The notes under the pieces: model-generated
What the model saw: the letters and a program-made list of their open reading frames with translations, nothing else
The model's database searches: none
Told to the model about the DNA's origin: nothing
Source: an uncultured Clostridia bacterium
GTDB lineage: Bacteria > Bacillota > Clostridia > Lachnospirales > Cellulosilyticaceae
Assembly (NCBI GenBank): GCA_937921505.1
Contig: CAKZUB010000019.1
Coordinates: 46,049 to 110,048 of the forward strand
Length of the DNA: 64,000 nt
Direction of reading: 5' to 3'
Program-made: the position numbers and the translations under genes
Part shown: positions 17,762-26,397 of the stretch, in pieces
How positions within the stretch are numbered: the first letter of the stretch is position 1
How the letters are laid out: every line of letters begins with the position of its first letter

Positions 17762-19552
17762 ATGTACGGTTATCAAGGGAAGGTTTTAAGAATTAATCTC
17801 ACAACAAGTACTTATGCAGTAGAAGGGTTAGACGAGGCAGTTGCAAAGAAGTTTATAGGTGGACGGGGACTTGGTACTAAATTGTATTCAGATGAAGTAT
17901 CTCCTGATGTTGATGCTTTAAGTCCAGAAAACAAACTTTTAGTGGTAACAGGACCTTTAACAGGTACACCAACTCCAACAGGCGGAAGGTATATGGTTGT
18001 TACTAAATCACCACTTACAGGGACTATTGCTTCATCTAACTCAGGTGGATATTGGGGACCAGAACTTAAGTTTGCAGGCTATGATGTTGTTATTTTAGAA
18101 GGCAAAGCGCAGGAACCAGTTTATGTGATGATTGAAGATGATAAAATTGAATTTAGACCTGCAGCACACCTTTGGGGAAAAGTCGTTTCAGAGACAACGA
18201 AAGTACTTGAAGCGGAAACACCTGTAAAGTCTAGAATATTGACTATTGGACCAGCTGGAGAAAAAATGTCTCATATCGCAGCTATTATGAATGATTACTC
18301 AAGAGCCGCAGGTCGTTCAGGCGTTGGCGCAGTAATGGGATCTAAAAATCTTAAGGCTATAGTTGTTAAAGGAAGTCAAAAAGTAGATCTCGCGGATGCA
18401 GATGCTCTTAAAGCAGTTGTTAAGACTTGTACGCAAAAGATTAAAGATAATGGTGTTACAGGGCAAGGTCTGCCTACATACGGTACAGCAGTACTCGTTA
18501 ATATTATTAATGAAAATGGTGTTTTTCCAGTAAACAACTTCCAAACTTCACAGTTTGATAAAGCAGAAGAAATAAGTGGAGAAACACTTGCAGAAAAATA
18601 CTTAGTTAAAAAAGATCCTTGCTATAGGTGTCCAATTGCGTGTGGAAGATACTGCAAAGTAGATGATATTGAAGGCGGCGGTCCAGAGTATGAAACCATT
18701 TGGGCATTTGGCGGAGATTGTGGTGTATCTGATATGGGTGCTGTTATTAAGGCGAACTTCTGGTGTAATGAAATGGGCTTAGATACGATATCAACAGGAG
18801 CAACTATTGCAGCAGCCATGGAGCTTTATCAAAAAGGATATATCAAAGACGAAGAGTTAAATGGACTTTCACTCGAATTTGGAAATGCTGAGGCGGTTGT
18901 AGAATGGACTAAACGCATGGGTATGCGAGAAGGCTTGGGAGACAAGATGGCAGAAGGTTCTTATAGGCTCACAGACTCTTATGGTGTACCAGAATTATCT
19001 ATGTCTGTTAAAAAACAAGAGCTTCCAGCTTATGACCCAAGAGCTATTCAGGGGCAAGGTTTGCAATATGCAACATCTAACCGTGGAGGCTGTCATGTAA
19101 GAGGTTACTTAATCTCACCTGAGATCCTTGGGTTGCCAGAAAAATTAGATCGTTTTTCACTTGAAGGTAAAGCGACTTGGGTTAAAATATTCCAAGATCT
19201 TACAGCTTTTATTGATTCATCTGGACTCTGTCTATTTACCTCTTTTGCAATGGGAGCAGCAGATTACGCGCATATGATTAATGCAGTTATTGGTACGGAT
19301 TGGACGGCTGAGGATATTCTAATGGCAGGAGAGCGAATCTGGAATATTGAAAGACTTTATAATTTAAAAGCTGGGATTGACCCAGCGCAAGATACATTAC
19401 CTAAGAGATTATTAGAAGATGGTATAGCAGATGGTCCTTCTAAAGGCAATGTAGCAAGATTATCTGAACTCTTACCAGAGTACTATGCTGAACGTGGTTG
19501 GGGAAGTGATGGTATCCCAACAGAGGATAGAAAAGCTTTACTAGGACTGTAA
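17762..19552 (+). CDS. aor: Tungsten-containing aldehyde:ferredoxin oxidoreductase
   Basis: Oxidises aldehydes to acids (or the reverse) with ferredoxin, using a tungsten bis-pterin and a 4Fe-4S cluster in the cytoplasm. The 596-residue length matches the family. Cluster ligands are visible as CxxCxxxC at about residues 287, 290 and 294 with a fourth Cys near 490 (SSGLCLFT). N-terminal pterin-binding hallmarks include GGRGLGTKL and NSGGYWGPELK. The enzyme sits behind the second Moco-type leader and tungstate import genes, so the operon supplies its own cofactor. AAAGGGGGTC is the ribosome binding site. Confidence 0.95.
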   Translation: MYGYQGKVLRINLTTSTYAVEGLDEAVAKKFIGGRGLGTKLYSDEVSPDVDALSPENKLLVVTGPLTGTPTPTGGRYMVVTKSPLTGTIASSNSGGYWGPELKFAGYDVVILEGKAQEPVYVMIEDDKIEFRPAAHLWGKVVSETTKVLEAETPVKSRILTIGPAGEKMSHIAAIMNDYSRAAGRSGVGAVMGSKNLKAIVVKGSQKVDLADADALKAVVKTCTQKIKDNGVTGQGLPTYGTAVLVNIINENGVFPVNNFQTSQFDKAEEISGETLAEKYLVKKDPCYRCPIACGRYCKVDDIEGGGPEYETIWAFGGDCGVSDMGAVIKANFWCNEMGLDTISTGATIAAAMELYQKGYIKDEELNGLSLEFGNAEAVVEWTKRMGMREGLGDKMAEGSYRLTDSYGVPELSMSVKKQELPAYDPRAIQGQGLQYATSNRGGCHVRGYLISPEILGLPEKLDRFSLEGKATWVKIFQDLTAFIDSSGLCLFTSFAMGAADYAHMINAVIGTDWTAEDILMAGERIWNIERLYNLKAGIDPAQDTLPKRLLEDGIADGPSKGNVARLSELLPEYYAERGWGSDGIPTEDRKALLGL

Positions 19553-19560
19553 TTTAATAT

Positions 19561-19592
19561 ACAAGGAGCTTCTGCGGAAGCTCTTTGTTTCA
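19561..19592 (+). terminator. Terminator-like hairpin after aor
   Basis: Twelve-base-pair stem (19561-19572 with 19577-19588, one G-T pair), loop TGCG, then a short T-rich tail. It lies 8 bases after the aor stop and may be a partial terminator, because moaD-thiF follow in the same direction. Confidence 0.6.
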
Positions 19593-19640
19593 TTAAATTA
19601 TAAATCATTTAGGCATCAATTTTTATAGGAGGTAAGTAAA

Positions 19641-19865
19641 ATGCAAATCAAAGTTAAGTTGTTTGCTACATTGCGCCAAGGGCGTACTAGAGAAATGTTC
19701 TTAGATGTAGGACCAGAAACTGTTCCGCAAAACATCATCGATTTATTAGAAATTCCGACAGGAGATGTAGCTATATTACTCATTAATGGAAGAGATGGAG
19801 AGCTAGATGCCAAACTTAATGAGGCAGATGTGCTATCTATTTTTCCACCGGTTGGAGGTGGTTAA
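19641..19865 (+). CDS. MoaD/ThiS-family sulfur carrier
   Basis: A 74-residue ubiquitin-like sulfur carrier. It begins MQIKVKLFATLRQGR, as MoaD proteins do, and ends FPPVGGG; the terminal glycines are the site of adenylation and thiocarboxylation. The next gene encodes the expected E1-like partner and begins one base after this stop. No moaE (large MPT synthase subunit) is seen in the window, so it must lie elsewhere or be replaced. AGGAGG is the ribosome binding site. Confidence 0.88.
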   Translation: MQIKVKLFATLRQGRTREMFLDVGPETVPQNIIDLLEIPTGDVAILLINGRDGELDAKLNEADVLSIFPPVGGG

Positions 19866-19866
19866 T

Positions 19867-20544
19867 ATGGAGCGCTACTTGCGTAATAGAATAACACTCA
19901 GTGAAGAAGAAAATCAAATGTTACATGATGCCAGAGTCTGTGTTGTAGGATGTGGAGGCCTTGGGGGATATGTCATTGAGATGCTTGCAAGGCTTGGTGT
20001 TGGAACCATTACAGCTATTGATGGGGATGTCTTTGAAGAAAGTAATCTCAATAGACAAATTTTATCAGATACACAAAGCTTAGGACAAAGTAAAGCCTTT
20101 ATCGCAAAGAAGAGGATGGCACTTGTCAATCCAGAAATCAAAATAAATGCCACTAAGGCTTTATTAACCGCTGATAATGCAGAAGTCTTATTAAAAGGGC
20201 ATCATGTCATTGTAGATGCATTAGATAACATTGGGACAAGATTCTTAGTTCAAGAAGTATGCGAAAAGCTTCAAATGCCATTTGTACATGGGGCTATTGC
20301 GGGGTGGTATGGACAAGTGTCAACTATTTTTCCAGGAGAGCAAACGCTAAGTAAGATTTATAAAAATAAAGCTGCAAATGGCAAAGAAAAACTATTAGGA
20401 AATCCTGCATTTACCCCCGCACTTATAAGTTCTATTGAAGTTAGTGAGGTGGTTAAACTATTAATTGGCCGAGGAGACTTACTTAGAAATAAGATGCTTT
20501 TTATAAATGTATTAGATCATGAATATGAGGTATTGGAGCTTTAA
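19867..20544 (+). CDS. ThiF/MoeB-family adenylyltransferase (E1-like)
   Basis: Activates the C-terminal glycine of the preceding MoaD-like protein. I start it at the ATG at 19867 (225 residues) because GGTTGGAGGTGG lies just upstream, rather than at an ATG at 19807 inside moaD. Visible: nucleotide loop GCGGLGGYVIEMLARLGVG near 28-46, the arginine region SNLNRQIL near 61-68, and VDALDN near 117. The two CxxC zinc pairs of MoeB/ThiF are not evident, so it belongs to the shorter HesA/MoeB-like group. Confidence 0.88.
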   Translation: MERYLRNRITLSEEENQMLHDARVCVVGCGGLGGYVIEMLARLGVGTITAIDGDVFEESNLNRQILSDTQSLGQSKAFIAKKRMALVNPEIKINATKALLTADNAEVLLKGHHVIVDALDNIGTRFLVQEVCEKLQMPFVHGAIAGWYGQVSTIFPGEQTLSKIYKNKAANGKEKLLGNPAFTPALISSIEVSEVVKLLIGRGDLLRNKMLFINVLDHEYEVLEL

Positions 20545-20572
20545 AAGTTAAAAAAAAGATGTCTAAAAATAA

Positions 20573-20601
20573 TTGACAGATTGGCAATATAGTTATATAA
20601 T
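20573..20601 (+). promoter_or_regulatory. Consensus sigma-A promoter of the maltodextrin regulator
   Basis: A perfect TTGACA at 20573-20578, a 17-base spacer, and a perfect TATAAT at 20596-20601. The LacI-type operator begins ten bases downstream, around the expected transcription start, so bound repressor would block initiation. Confidence 0.85.
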
Positions 20602-20610
20602 TTTAATAAA

Positions 20611-20622
20611 GAAACCGTTTTC
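20611..20622 (+). promoter_or_regulatory. Putative LacI-type operator 1 (autoregulatory)
   Basis: GAAACCGTTTTC, an imperfect palindrome centred on CG, as LacI-family operators are. The identical 12-mer, within a shared AAAGAAACCGTTTTCCA, recurs at 21669-21680 before the GH13 gene. Two copies flanking one LacI gene suggest autoregulation plus control of the sugar genes. Confidence 0.72.
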
Positions 20623-20637
20623 CAAGGAGGCGATTTA

Positions 20638-21633
20638 ATGGTGTCCATAAATGACGTAGCAAGAAAAGCTGGTGTTGCGAAGTCAACGGTATCTAAAGTT
20701 TTAAATAATTACCAATCTGTGAGTGATAAGACAAGATTAAAAGTAGAAAGAGCAGTACAAGAATTAGGATATGTACCTAATGTTGTTGCCATTTCACTTT
20801 CTAAAAAAGAATTTAATAGAGTAGGACTTATTGTAGATATTCATCATAACAATCAATTTATTGATGAAATAGGTATGAAGTATCTCATAGGTGCATTTGA
20901 AAAAGCTAAAGAATACCATCTTGATGTCGTAACATTTTTCACCTCTCAATTTAATGATATGAGTTCAAAGCAACTCAGCGCATATTTAAAGTCTCAAAGG
21001 ATAAATTGTTTGATTATCTATAATTTATCAATAGAAAATAAAAACATATATAAATTAATTGAAAAACAGGAGTTTTACTCTGTTTTAGTTGATTCCCTAC
21101 TTGTTAATGAAAAAACATCCTCTGTATCAATTGATCATTTCACCGCCCAATATGAGGTAGCAAAAAAAACAATTGATGAAAATGATTTTAAAAAGAGAAT
21201 ATTGTATATTGCAGGTGGGAGAGGCGGCTATATTACCAATCAAAGATTAAATGCTATAAAAAAACTACAAAAAGAAATAGGTTTTAATTTGATTGTAAAA
21301 TATGGTGATTTTAATGAGTATAAAGCAAGGCAAATTATATTTGAATACTCAAGAGACATAGATATTGTCATATGTGCTTCTGACTTAATGGCTATTGGCG
21401 CGGTATTTGCACTTTCAGAAATGGATATTTTCAGACCTGTATGTGGTTTTGATGGCATAACATTAATGGGATATACAAAAAGTGCTATGAATACAGTTGA
21501 ACAAAACTTCTGTCAAAAGTCAAAGCAAGCTTTTGATGAATTGAAGAAGCTTTTAGATGGAGGAGAGGGACGACATATAGAAATACCCTATGAGGTATGC
21601 AGAGTGGATTATATGGATGTTATTCAAAAGTAA
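20638..21633 (+). CDS. LacI-family regulator of maltodextrin use
   Basis: A 331-residue transcription factor with an N-terminal helix-turn-helix (VSINDVARKAGVAKSTVSKV) including the hinge helix region, and a periplasmic-binding-like effector domain (VGLIVDIHHN, VVCASD-type core seen as IVICASDLMAIGAVFAL). AAGGAGG before the ATG overlaps the end of the operator. Context (GH13 enzymes and an importer) points to maltose or maltodextrin as effector; the exact ligand is not visible. Confidence 0.9.
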   Translation: MVSINDVARKAGVAKSTVSKVLNNYQSVSDKTRLKVERAVQELGYVPNVVAISLSKKEFNRVGLIVDIHHNNQFIDEIGMKYLIGAFEKAKEYHLDVVTFFTSQFNDMSSKQLSAYLKSQRINCLIIYNLSIENKNIYKLIEKQEFYSVLVDSLLVNEKTSSVSIDHFTAQYEVAKKTIDENDFKKRILYIAGGRGGYITNQRLNAIKKLQKEIGFNLIVKYGDFNEYKARQIIFEYSRDIDIVICASDLMAIGAVFALSEMDIFRPVCGFDGITLMGYTKSAMNTVEQNFCQKSKQAFDELKKLLDGGEGRHIEIPYEVCRVDYMDVIQK

Positions 21634-21655
21634 AAGGATACAATAGTATTCTTTT
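21632..21655 (+). terminator. Hairpin after the lacI-type gene
   Basis: Ten-base-pair AAAAGGATAC/GTATTCTTTT stem (one G-T pair) with a four-base loop at the stop codon. It ends in TTTT only, so it is a weak terminator candidate between the regulator and the enzyme gene, which has its own operator. Confidence 0.45.
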
Positions 21656-21668
21656 ACAACCTACAAAA

Positions 21669-21680
21669 GAAACCGTTTTC
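21669..21680 (+). promoter_or_regulatory. Putative LacI-type operator 2
   Basis: Exact copy of the 12-mer at 20611-20622, located 31 bases before the ATG of the GH13 gene. It would put the catabolic operon under the adjacent regulator. Confidence 0.72.
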
Positions 21681-21710
21681 CAGCAATAAAATAAGTAAAT
21701 GAGGAAGATT

Positions 21711-23459
21711 ATGAAGTTTGAAGCAATTTATCATAGAACATCTGACAATTATTGCTATCCATTAAACGAAGAAGAATTAATCATTAATATTAAAACTGGA
21801 TATGATGTAGAAAGAGTCTATATTAACTATGGAGATCCCTTTGAAGCGGGGGTGCTTGGCAGCAATTGGAGTGGTACAGAGGAAGAGCTTATTTATAAGA
21901 AGAATCTAACACACCATATTTGGTGGACTACTACTGTTAAACCTAAATATAAAAGGTGCAGGTATTATTTTAGGTTGGTAAGAGCAAATACATATTATTA
22001 CTATTTTGAGGATGGCTTCTACACAGAAAAAGAAATGAATCAACAAGGGAAAAATTTAGTCTATTTTACATTTCCTTGGATGAATAACATTGATATTAAT
22101 AAAACGCCAGATTGGGTGAATGATACGGTCTGGTATCAAATATTTCCGGAACGTTTTTGCAATGGTGATAAAGCGAATGATCCTATAGCTATACGACCTT
22201 GGGGGTTTCATCCTGTATCTAATGAAGAATTTTACGGCGGAGATTTACAAGGTATCATAGATCGTTTGGATTACATAGAGAGTATAGGAATAAATGGCAT
22301 TTATTTAACCCCTATTTTTGAAGCAGAAACAAGTCATAAATATGATACTACAAATTATATGAAGATAGATCCCCATTTTGGTGATGAAAAAGTTTTTAAG
22401 CAGTTAGTTGATAGAGCTCACCAAAAAGGAATGCGAATCATGCTTGATGGTGTCTTTAATCACGCAGGTAAAGATTTTAAACCGTGGACTGATGTTTTAG
22501 AGAAAGGTCCTGATTCTAAGTATTTTAACTGGTTTATGATCAATTCATGGCCTTTTGATAAAGAAAAGTATAATACGAAGGATGGTGCTTTTTACTCTTT
22601 TGCATTTACATCGCGTATGCCAAAACTTAATACTAATAATAAAGAAGTAATAGCATACTTACTAAGTGTTATAAACTACTGGATAGAGAATTTTGATATA
22701 GATGGGTTACGGCTTGATGTAGCAGATGAAGTCTCTCATAGATTTTGTAAAGAGCTAAGAAAATTAACCAAAGAGTTGAAATCAGATTTTTATTTACTAG
22801 GTGAAATATGGCACGATGCTATTTCATGGCTTCATGGTGATGAATTTGATGGGGTTATGAATTATCCTCTTGCAACAACCATAGCAGATTTTTGGGTTTA
22901 TCCTGAAAAAACAAGAAAAGATTTTGAATGTGCACTTAATCATAATTTTACTATGTATATGCAGCAGACAAATAATGTATTGTTTAATCTTTTAGATTCT
23001 CATGATACTAACAGATTGATTGATAAGGTGAAAGATATAGATGTATTTTATCAACAGTTAGCAGTGTTATTTACAATGTCTGGAAGTCCGTGTATCTATT
23101 ATGGCACAGAGATAGCTTTAGAAGGAAGTTATGATCCAGATTGCCGTAGATGTATGCCGTGGGATCAGATTGAATTAGGCCTATACGATGATAAAATTGA
23201 ATTAATAAAAAAGTTGATCCAATTAAGAAAAGAGATCAGAGCTTTTAAAAGTAGACATTATCATTTCTTAGATGATATCAATCATTCAAGAGTTATTCAA
23301 TATATTAAAACCGATGATTACTTTAGACAAATAGAAGTAATATTAAATTGCTCAGATCGTAATATAGAGGTTAAACCAAAAGGCAATCTATTATTTAGTC
23401 ATTTAAGTGATGGATATATTTTAAAACCGAAAGGTATACATATTCAGTTAATAGATTAA
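21711..23459 (+). CDS. Cytoplasmic GH13 alpha-glucosidase (neopullulanase/cyclomaltodextrinase-like)
   Basis: Hydrolyses maltodextrins inside the cell; no signal peptide. The ATG at 21711 follows GAGGAAG and is preferred to one at 21699; length is then 582 residues. An N-terminal CBM34-like domain (about 1-115) precedes the GH13 barrel. Catalytic regions: DGVFNHAG near 245, nucleophile Asp in GLRLDVADEV near 331, acid/base Glu in LLGEIWHD near 363, and LLDSHDTNR near 427. The combination of an N-domain and region V typical of the GH13_20 group supports neopullulanase or maltogenic amylase. Confidence 0.9.
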   Translation: MKFEAIYHRTSDNYCYPLNEEELIINIKTGYDVERVYINYGDPFEAGVLGSNWSGTEEELIYKKNLTHHIWWTTTVKPKYKRCRYYFRLVRANTYYYYFEDGFYTEKEMNQQGKNLVYFTFPWMNNIDINKTPDWVNDTVWYQIFPERFCNGDKANDPIAIRPWGFHPVSNEEFYGGDLQGIIDRLDYIESIGINGIYLTPIFEAETSHKYDTTNYMKIDPHFGDEKVFKQLVDRAHQKGMRIMLDGVFNHAGKDFKPWTDVLEKGPDSKYFNWFMINSWPFDKEKYNTKDGAFYSFAFTSRMPKLNTNNKEVIAYLLSVINYWIENFDIDGLRLDVADEVSHRFCKELRKLTKELKSDFYLLGEIWHDAISWLHGDEFDGVMNYPLATTIADFWVYPEKTRKDFECALNHNFTMYMQQTNNVLFNLLDSHDTNRLIDKVKDIDVFYQQLAVLFTMSGSPCIYYGTEIALEGSYDPDCRRCMPWDQIELGLYDDKIELIKKLIQLRKEIRAFKSRHYHFLDDINHSRVIQYIKTDDYFRQIEVILNCSDRNIEVKPKGNLLFSHLSDGYILKPKGIHIQLID

Positions 23460-23543
23460 AGATAAAAAACAAAGAGTGAAATAAGATGTGCTATCACATT
23501 TTATAATAAATGCTAAAAATATAAAAAAAGGAGATGTATATTT

Positions 23544-24824
23544 ATGAAAAAGAAATTAGTATCATTACTTATGGCAGCAGCTATGGTGAGCTCATTAGCT
23601 GGCTGTGGAAAACCAAATGAAACACCAGTTGCAAGCACAACTACAGAAACAACTAAAACTAACGAAGCAGTAAAAGTTGAGGCTGTTACATTAAAAGTCT
23701 GGGCACCTGAAAATCAAATTCAAAAAGGTACGATTAATTCTATGTTTGAATCATTTCAAGCTTTGCATCCAGAATGGGATATCACCTTTACAGTAGAAGC
23801 ACAAGGTGAAGATAAAGCGAAGGATGAAATTTTAAAAGATGTTTCATCAGCAGGTGATGTATTTTTCTTTGCTAATGATCAATTAACAGAGCTTGTTAAT
23901 GCAGGTGCAATTGCTAGACTTGGAGGTTCAACAGAAGAGATGGTTAAAACAACTATGGCTGATGCTGTAGTCAATACTGTTACAGTTAATGATTCAATTT
24001 ATGCAATTCCTTTTACACATAATACGTTCTTTATGTACTATGATAAAACTATTTTATCAGAAGATGATATTAAATCACTAGAAGGCATTATGGCAAAAGA
24101 AACTGCTAATAATGTATATAACTTCCATTTTGATCCAGCAGGTGGATGGAAACTAGCTTCTTGGTATTATGGTGCTGGATTAACAATCTACGGTGAGAGT
24201 CAAGTAGATTTCGCAGCTGGAAGTAACTGGAACAATGAGACAGGTGTAAAAGTAACTCATTATCTCATTGATTTAATCAACAATAAAAAATGTGCATTTA
24301 ATGAGGAAGTATCTGTATCAGAATTAGCAGGAGACAATAGAATTGGGGCTTGGTTTGATGGTTCATGGAACTATGCAAGGTATAAAGATGAATTAGGTGA
24401 TAATTTAGGTCTTGCTGTTATTCCTACGTTTAATCTAGATGGAAAGGACTATCAGTTAAAAGGTTACTATGGTTCTAAAGCAATCGGGGTAAATGCACAA
24501 GCAGCTTATCCAGCAGTAGCAGTTGCTTTTGCAGCTTACTTAGGCAGTGAAGAAATGCAAATTAAACGTTTTGTAGAAACAGGTGAAGTGCCTACTAATC
24601 TTAAAGCCGGAGAACATGAGTCAGTACAAAAAGATGAAATTGCTGCTGTTATTGTAGCAGAAGCTAATATCGCGTCTGTAATGCAGCCAACAAGTGCTGA
24701 GTTCAATTCTAGATACTGGGCCAATGTGGGTGGATTTGCAACAGAAATAAGAAGTGGAGCATTTACAAAGGTAAATGCTAAAGAAAAGTTAGATACGTTC
24801 GTTGCAACCTTAGAAGTAAAATAG
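23544..24824 (+). CDS. Maltodextrin-binding lipoprotein (MalE-like)
   Basis: Extracellular receptor of a CUT1 ABC importer. The 426-residue protein has a lipoprotein signal peptide with lipobox LAGC (Cys about 21), a Thr/Glu linker, then a family 1 solute-binding fold: LKVWAPENQ, VFFFANDQL, AIPFTHNTFFMYYDK, and AWFDGSWNYARY. A strong AAAAAGGAG site precedes the start. It is followed by a hairpin before the permease genes, which fits the usual excess of binding protein over permease. Confidence 0.9.
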   Translation: MKKKLVSLLMAAAMVSSLAGCGKPNETPVASTTTETTKTNEAVKVEAVTLKVWAPENQIQKGTINSMFESFQALHPEWDITFTVEAQGEDKAKDEILKDVSSAGDVFFFANDQLTELVNAGAIARLGGSTEEMVKTTMADAVVNTVTVNDSIYAIPFTHNTFFMYYDKTILSEDDIKSLEGIMAKETANNVYNFHFDPAGGWKLASWYYGAGLTIYGESQVDFAAGSNWNNETGVKVTHYLIDLINNKKCAFNEEVSVSELAGDNRIGAWFDGSWNYARYKDELGDNLGLAVIPTFNLDGKDYQLKGYYGSKAIGVNAQAAYPAVAVAFAAYLGSEEMQIKRFVETGEVPTNLKAGEHESVQKDEIAAVIVAEANIASVMQPTSAEFNSRYWANVGGFATEIRSGAFTKVNAKEKLDTFVATLEVK

Positions 24825-24852
24825 TAAATTCGCACTCTAGCAAAAAAATAAG

Positions 24853-24890
24853 CGGAATGTTCTAAAATGGATAAGAACATTCCGTTTCTA
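24853..24890 (+). terminator. Attenuating terminator between binding protein and permease
   Basis: Eleven-base-pair stem (24853-24863 with 24874-24884) and TTT tail, 23 bases before the permease start. Likely lets only part of the transcripts continue. Confidence 0.65.
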
Positions 24891-24912
24891 TCATTAAGAG
24901 AAAAGGAGTAGA

Positions 24913-26397
24913 ATGATGGTTGATAAAAAGCGAAAAACCTTTGGACAAGAACTTCCACTAAGTGAAGGCGAATTTGGCACTGCTTTTAAATCAGGAAAAA
25001 TGGCAGCTAATAAAAAAAGAAAACTCTCGAGACAAGAAATCCCACTAAGTGAAGTTGGATTTGGCACTGCTTTTAAATTAGGAAATACAGTGACAAAACT
25101 ATCAGCAATTGTATTTGGTTTAGGCAATATTCTTCATAAGCAGATTGTTCGTGGGCTGGTATTATTGGCTATAGAAATTGCTTATATTTACTATATGATA
25201 AGTTTTGGGGCACAAGCTATTGTTAACTTTATTACATTGGGAACAAGCGTTCAGCAAGAAGTTTTTAATGAAACAAAGCAGCTTTATGAATATGTATTAG
25301 GGGATAACTCTATGTTATGTTTACTTTATGGCGTTGTTACTCTATTTACAACCCTTGCATTTATTTTATTATTAACAGTCTCTGTAAAAAGTGCCTATAG
25401 CTCTCAAAAAAAGGAAGAGCTTGGCAAACCGATCCCAAGCTTTATGGATGATCTCAAATCGTTAAGAGAGCAAAATCTTCATAAAACACTACTTTTAATG
25501 CCTGTAAGCGGAATTTTATGTTTTACCATTATTCCACTTGTATTTATGATTTTGATTGCATTTACAAGTTATGATAAAAATCATCAGCCACCAGGCAATT
25601 TATTTGATTGGGTAGGACTTGATAATTTTGCAGCTATGTTTTCTCGGGGAGGGGTCTTGGCTAATACGTTCTGGCCGGTACTTGGATGGACCATTACTTG
25701 GGCAATATTTGCTACATTTTCTTGTTATATCTTAGGGATGCTTTTAGCAATTATTATCAATCGTGAGGGGACAAAGCTGAAAAGCTTTTGGAGATTTATA
25801 TTCGTATTATCTATAGCAGTTCCTCAATTTGTAACACTCCTTACAATGAACACTATCTTTAATGCCAATGGAGCTGTTAATGGGATACTTCGTACCATTG
25901 GTCTTATTGGTATAACAGAATCTATTCCATTTCTTACTGATCCAACACTTGCAAAGATCACAATTATCTGTGTTAATATTTGGATTGGGGTGCCATTTAT
26001 GATGTTAACTTCTACAGGTATTTTACAGAACATTCCTAAAGATTTATATGAAGCCGCTAAGGTAGACGGTGCGAATGCTTTCGTTTCTTTTTTTAAGATT
26101 ACATTACCTTACATGTTATTTATAACAACGCCATATTTAATTACCTCATTTGTTGGCAATATTAATAACTTTAATATTATTTTCTTATTATCAGGTGGTG
26201 GTCCGGAATCTTTAGATTATTATTATGCAGGCAAGACGGATTTGCTAGTTACCTGGCTCTATAAGTTAAGCATTACCAATAAAGATTATAATATAGGTGC
26301 AGTTATTGGTATTATAGTTTTTGTTATACTAGCAGCATTATCACTTTTAACCTACCGTCATACAGGATCTTATAAAGATGAGGAGACATTCCAATGA
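24913..26397 (+). CDS. Maltodextrin ABC permease, MalF-like
   Basis: Integral membrane subunit, 494 residues, with the extra N-terminal membrane region typical of MalF. The EAA loop is visible as YEAAKVDGANAFVSFFKITLP near 379-399. The cytoplasmic N-terminus is odd: residues 5-33 (KKRK...QELPLSE..FGTAF) are repeated as residues 34-58 with close nucleotide identity, an 87-base tandem duplication. AAAAGGAG precedes tandem ATGs at 24913 and 24916. It overlaps malG by 4 bases. Confidence 0.92.
   Translation: MMVDKKRKTFGQELPLSEGEFGTAFKSGKMAANKKRKLSRQEIPLSEVGFGTAFKLGNTVTKLSAIVFGLGNILHKQIVRGLVLLAIEIAYIYYMISFGAQAIVNFITLGTSVQQEVFNETKQLYEYVLGDNSMLCLLYGVVTLFTTLAFILLLTVSVKSAYSSQKKEELGKPIPSFMDDLKSLREQNLHKTLLLMPVSGILCFTIIPLVFMILIAFTSYDKNHQPPGNLFDWVGLDNFAAMFSRGGVLANTFWPVLGWTITWAIFATFSCYILGMLLAIIINREGTKLKSFWRFIFVLSIAVPQFVTLLTMNTIFNANGAVNGILRTIGLIGITESIPFLTDPTLAKITIICVNIWIGVPFMMLTSTGILQNIPKDLYEAAKVDGANAFVSFFKITLPYMLFITTPYLITSFVGNINNFNIIFLLSGGGPESLDYYYAGKTDLLVTWLYKLSITNKDYNIGAVIGIIVFVILAALSLLTYRHTGSYKDEETFQ

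Noticed and set aside
19807..19866. Longer thiF-like protein starting inside moaD
   Set aside because: The added residues are an out-of-frame reading of moaD; a good ribosome site precedes the ATG at 19867.
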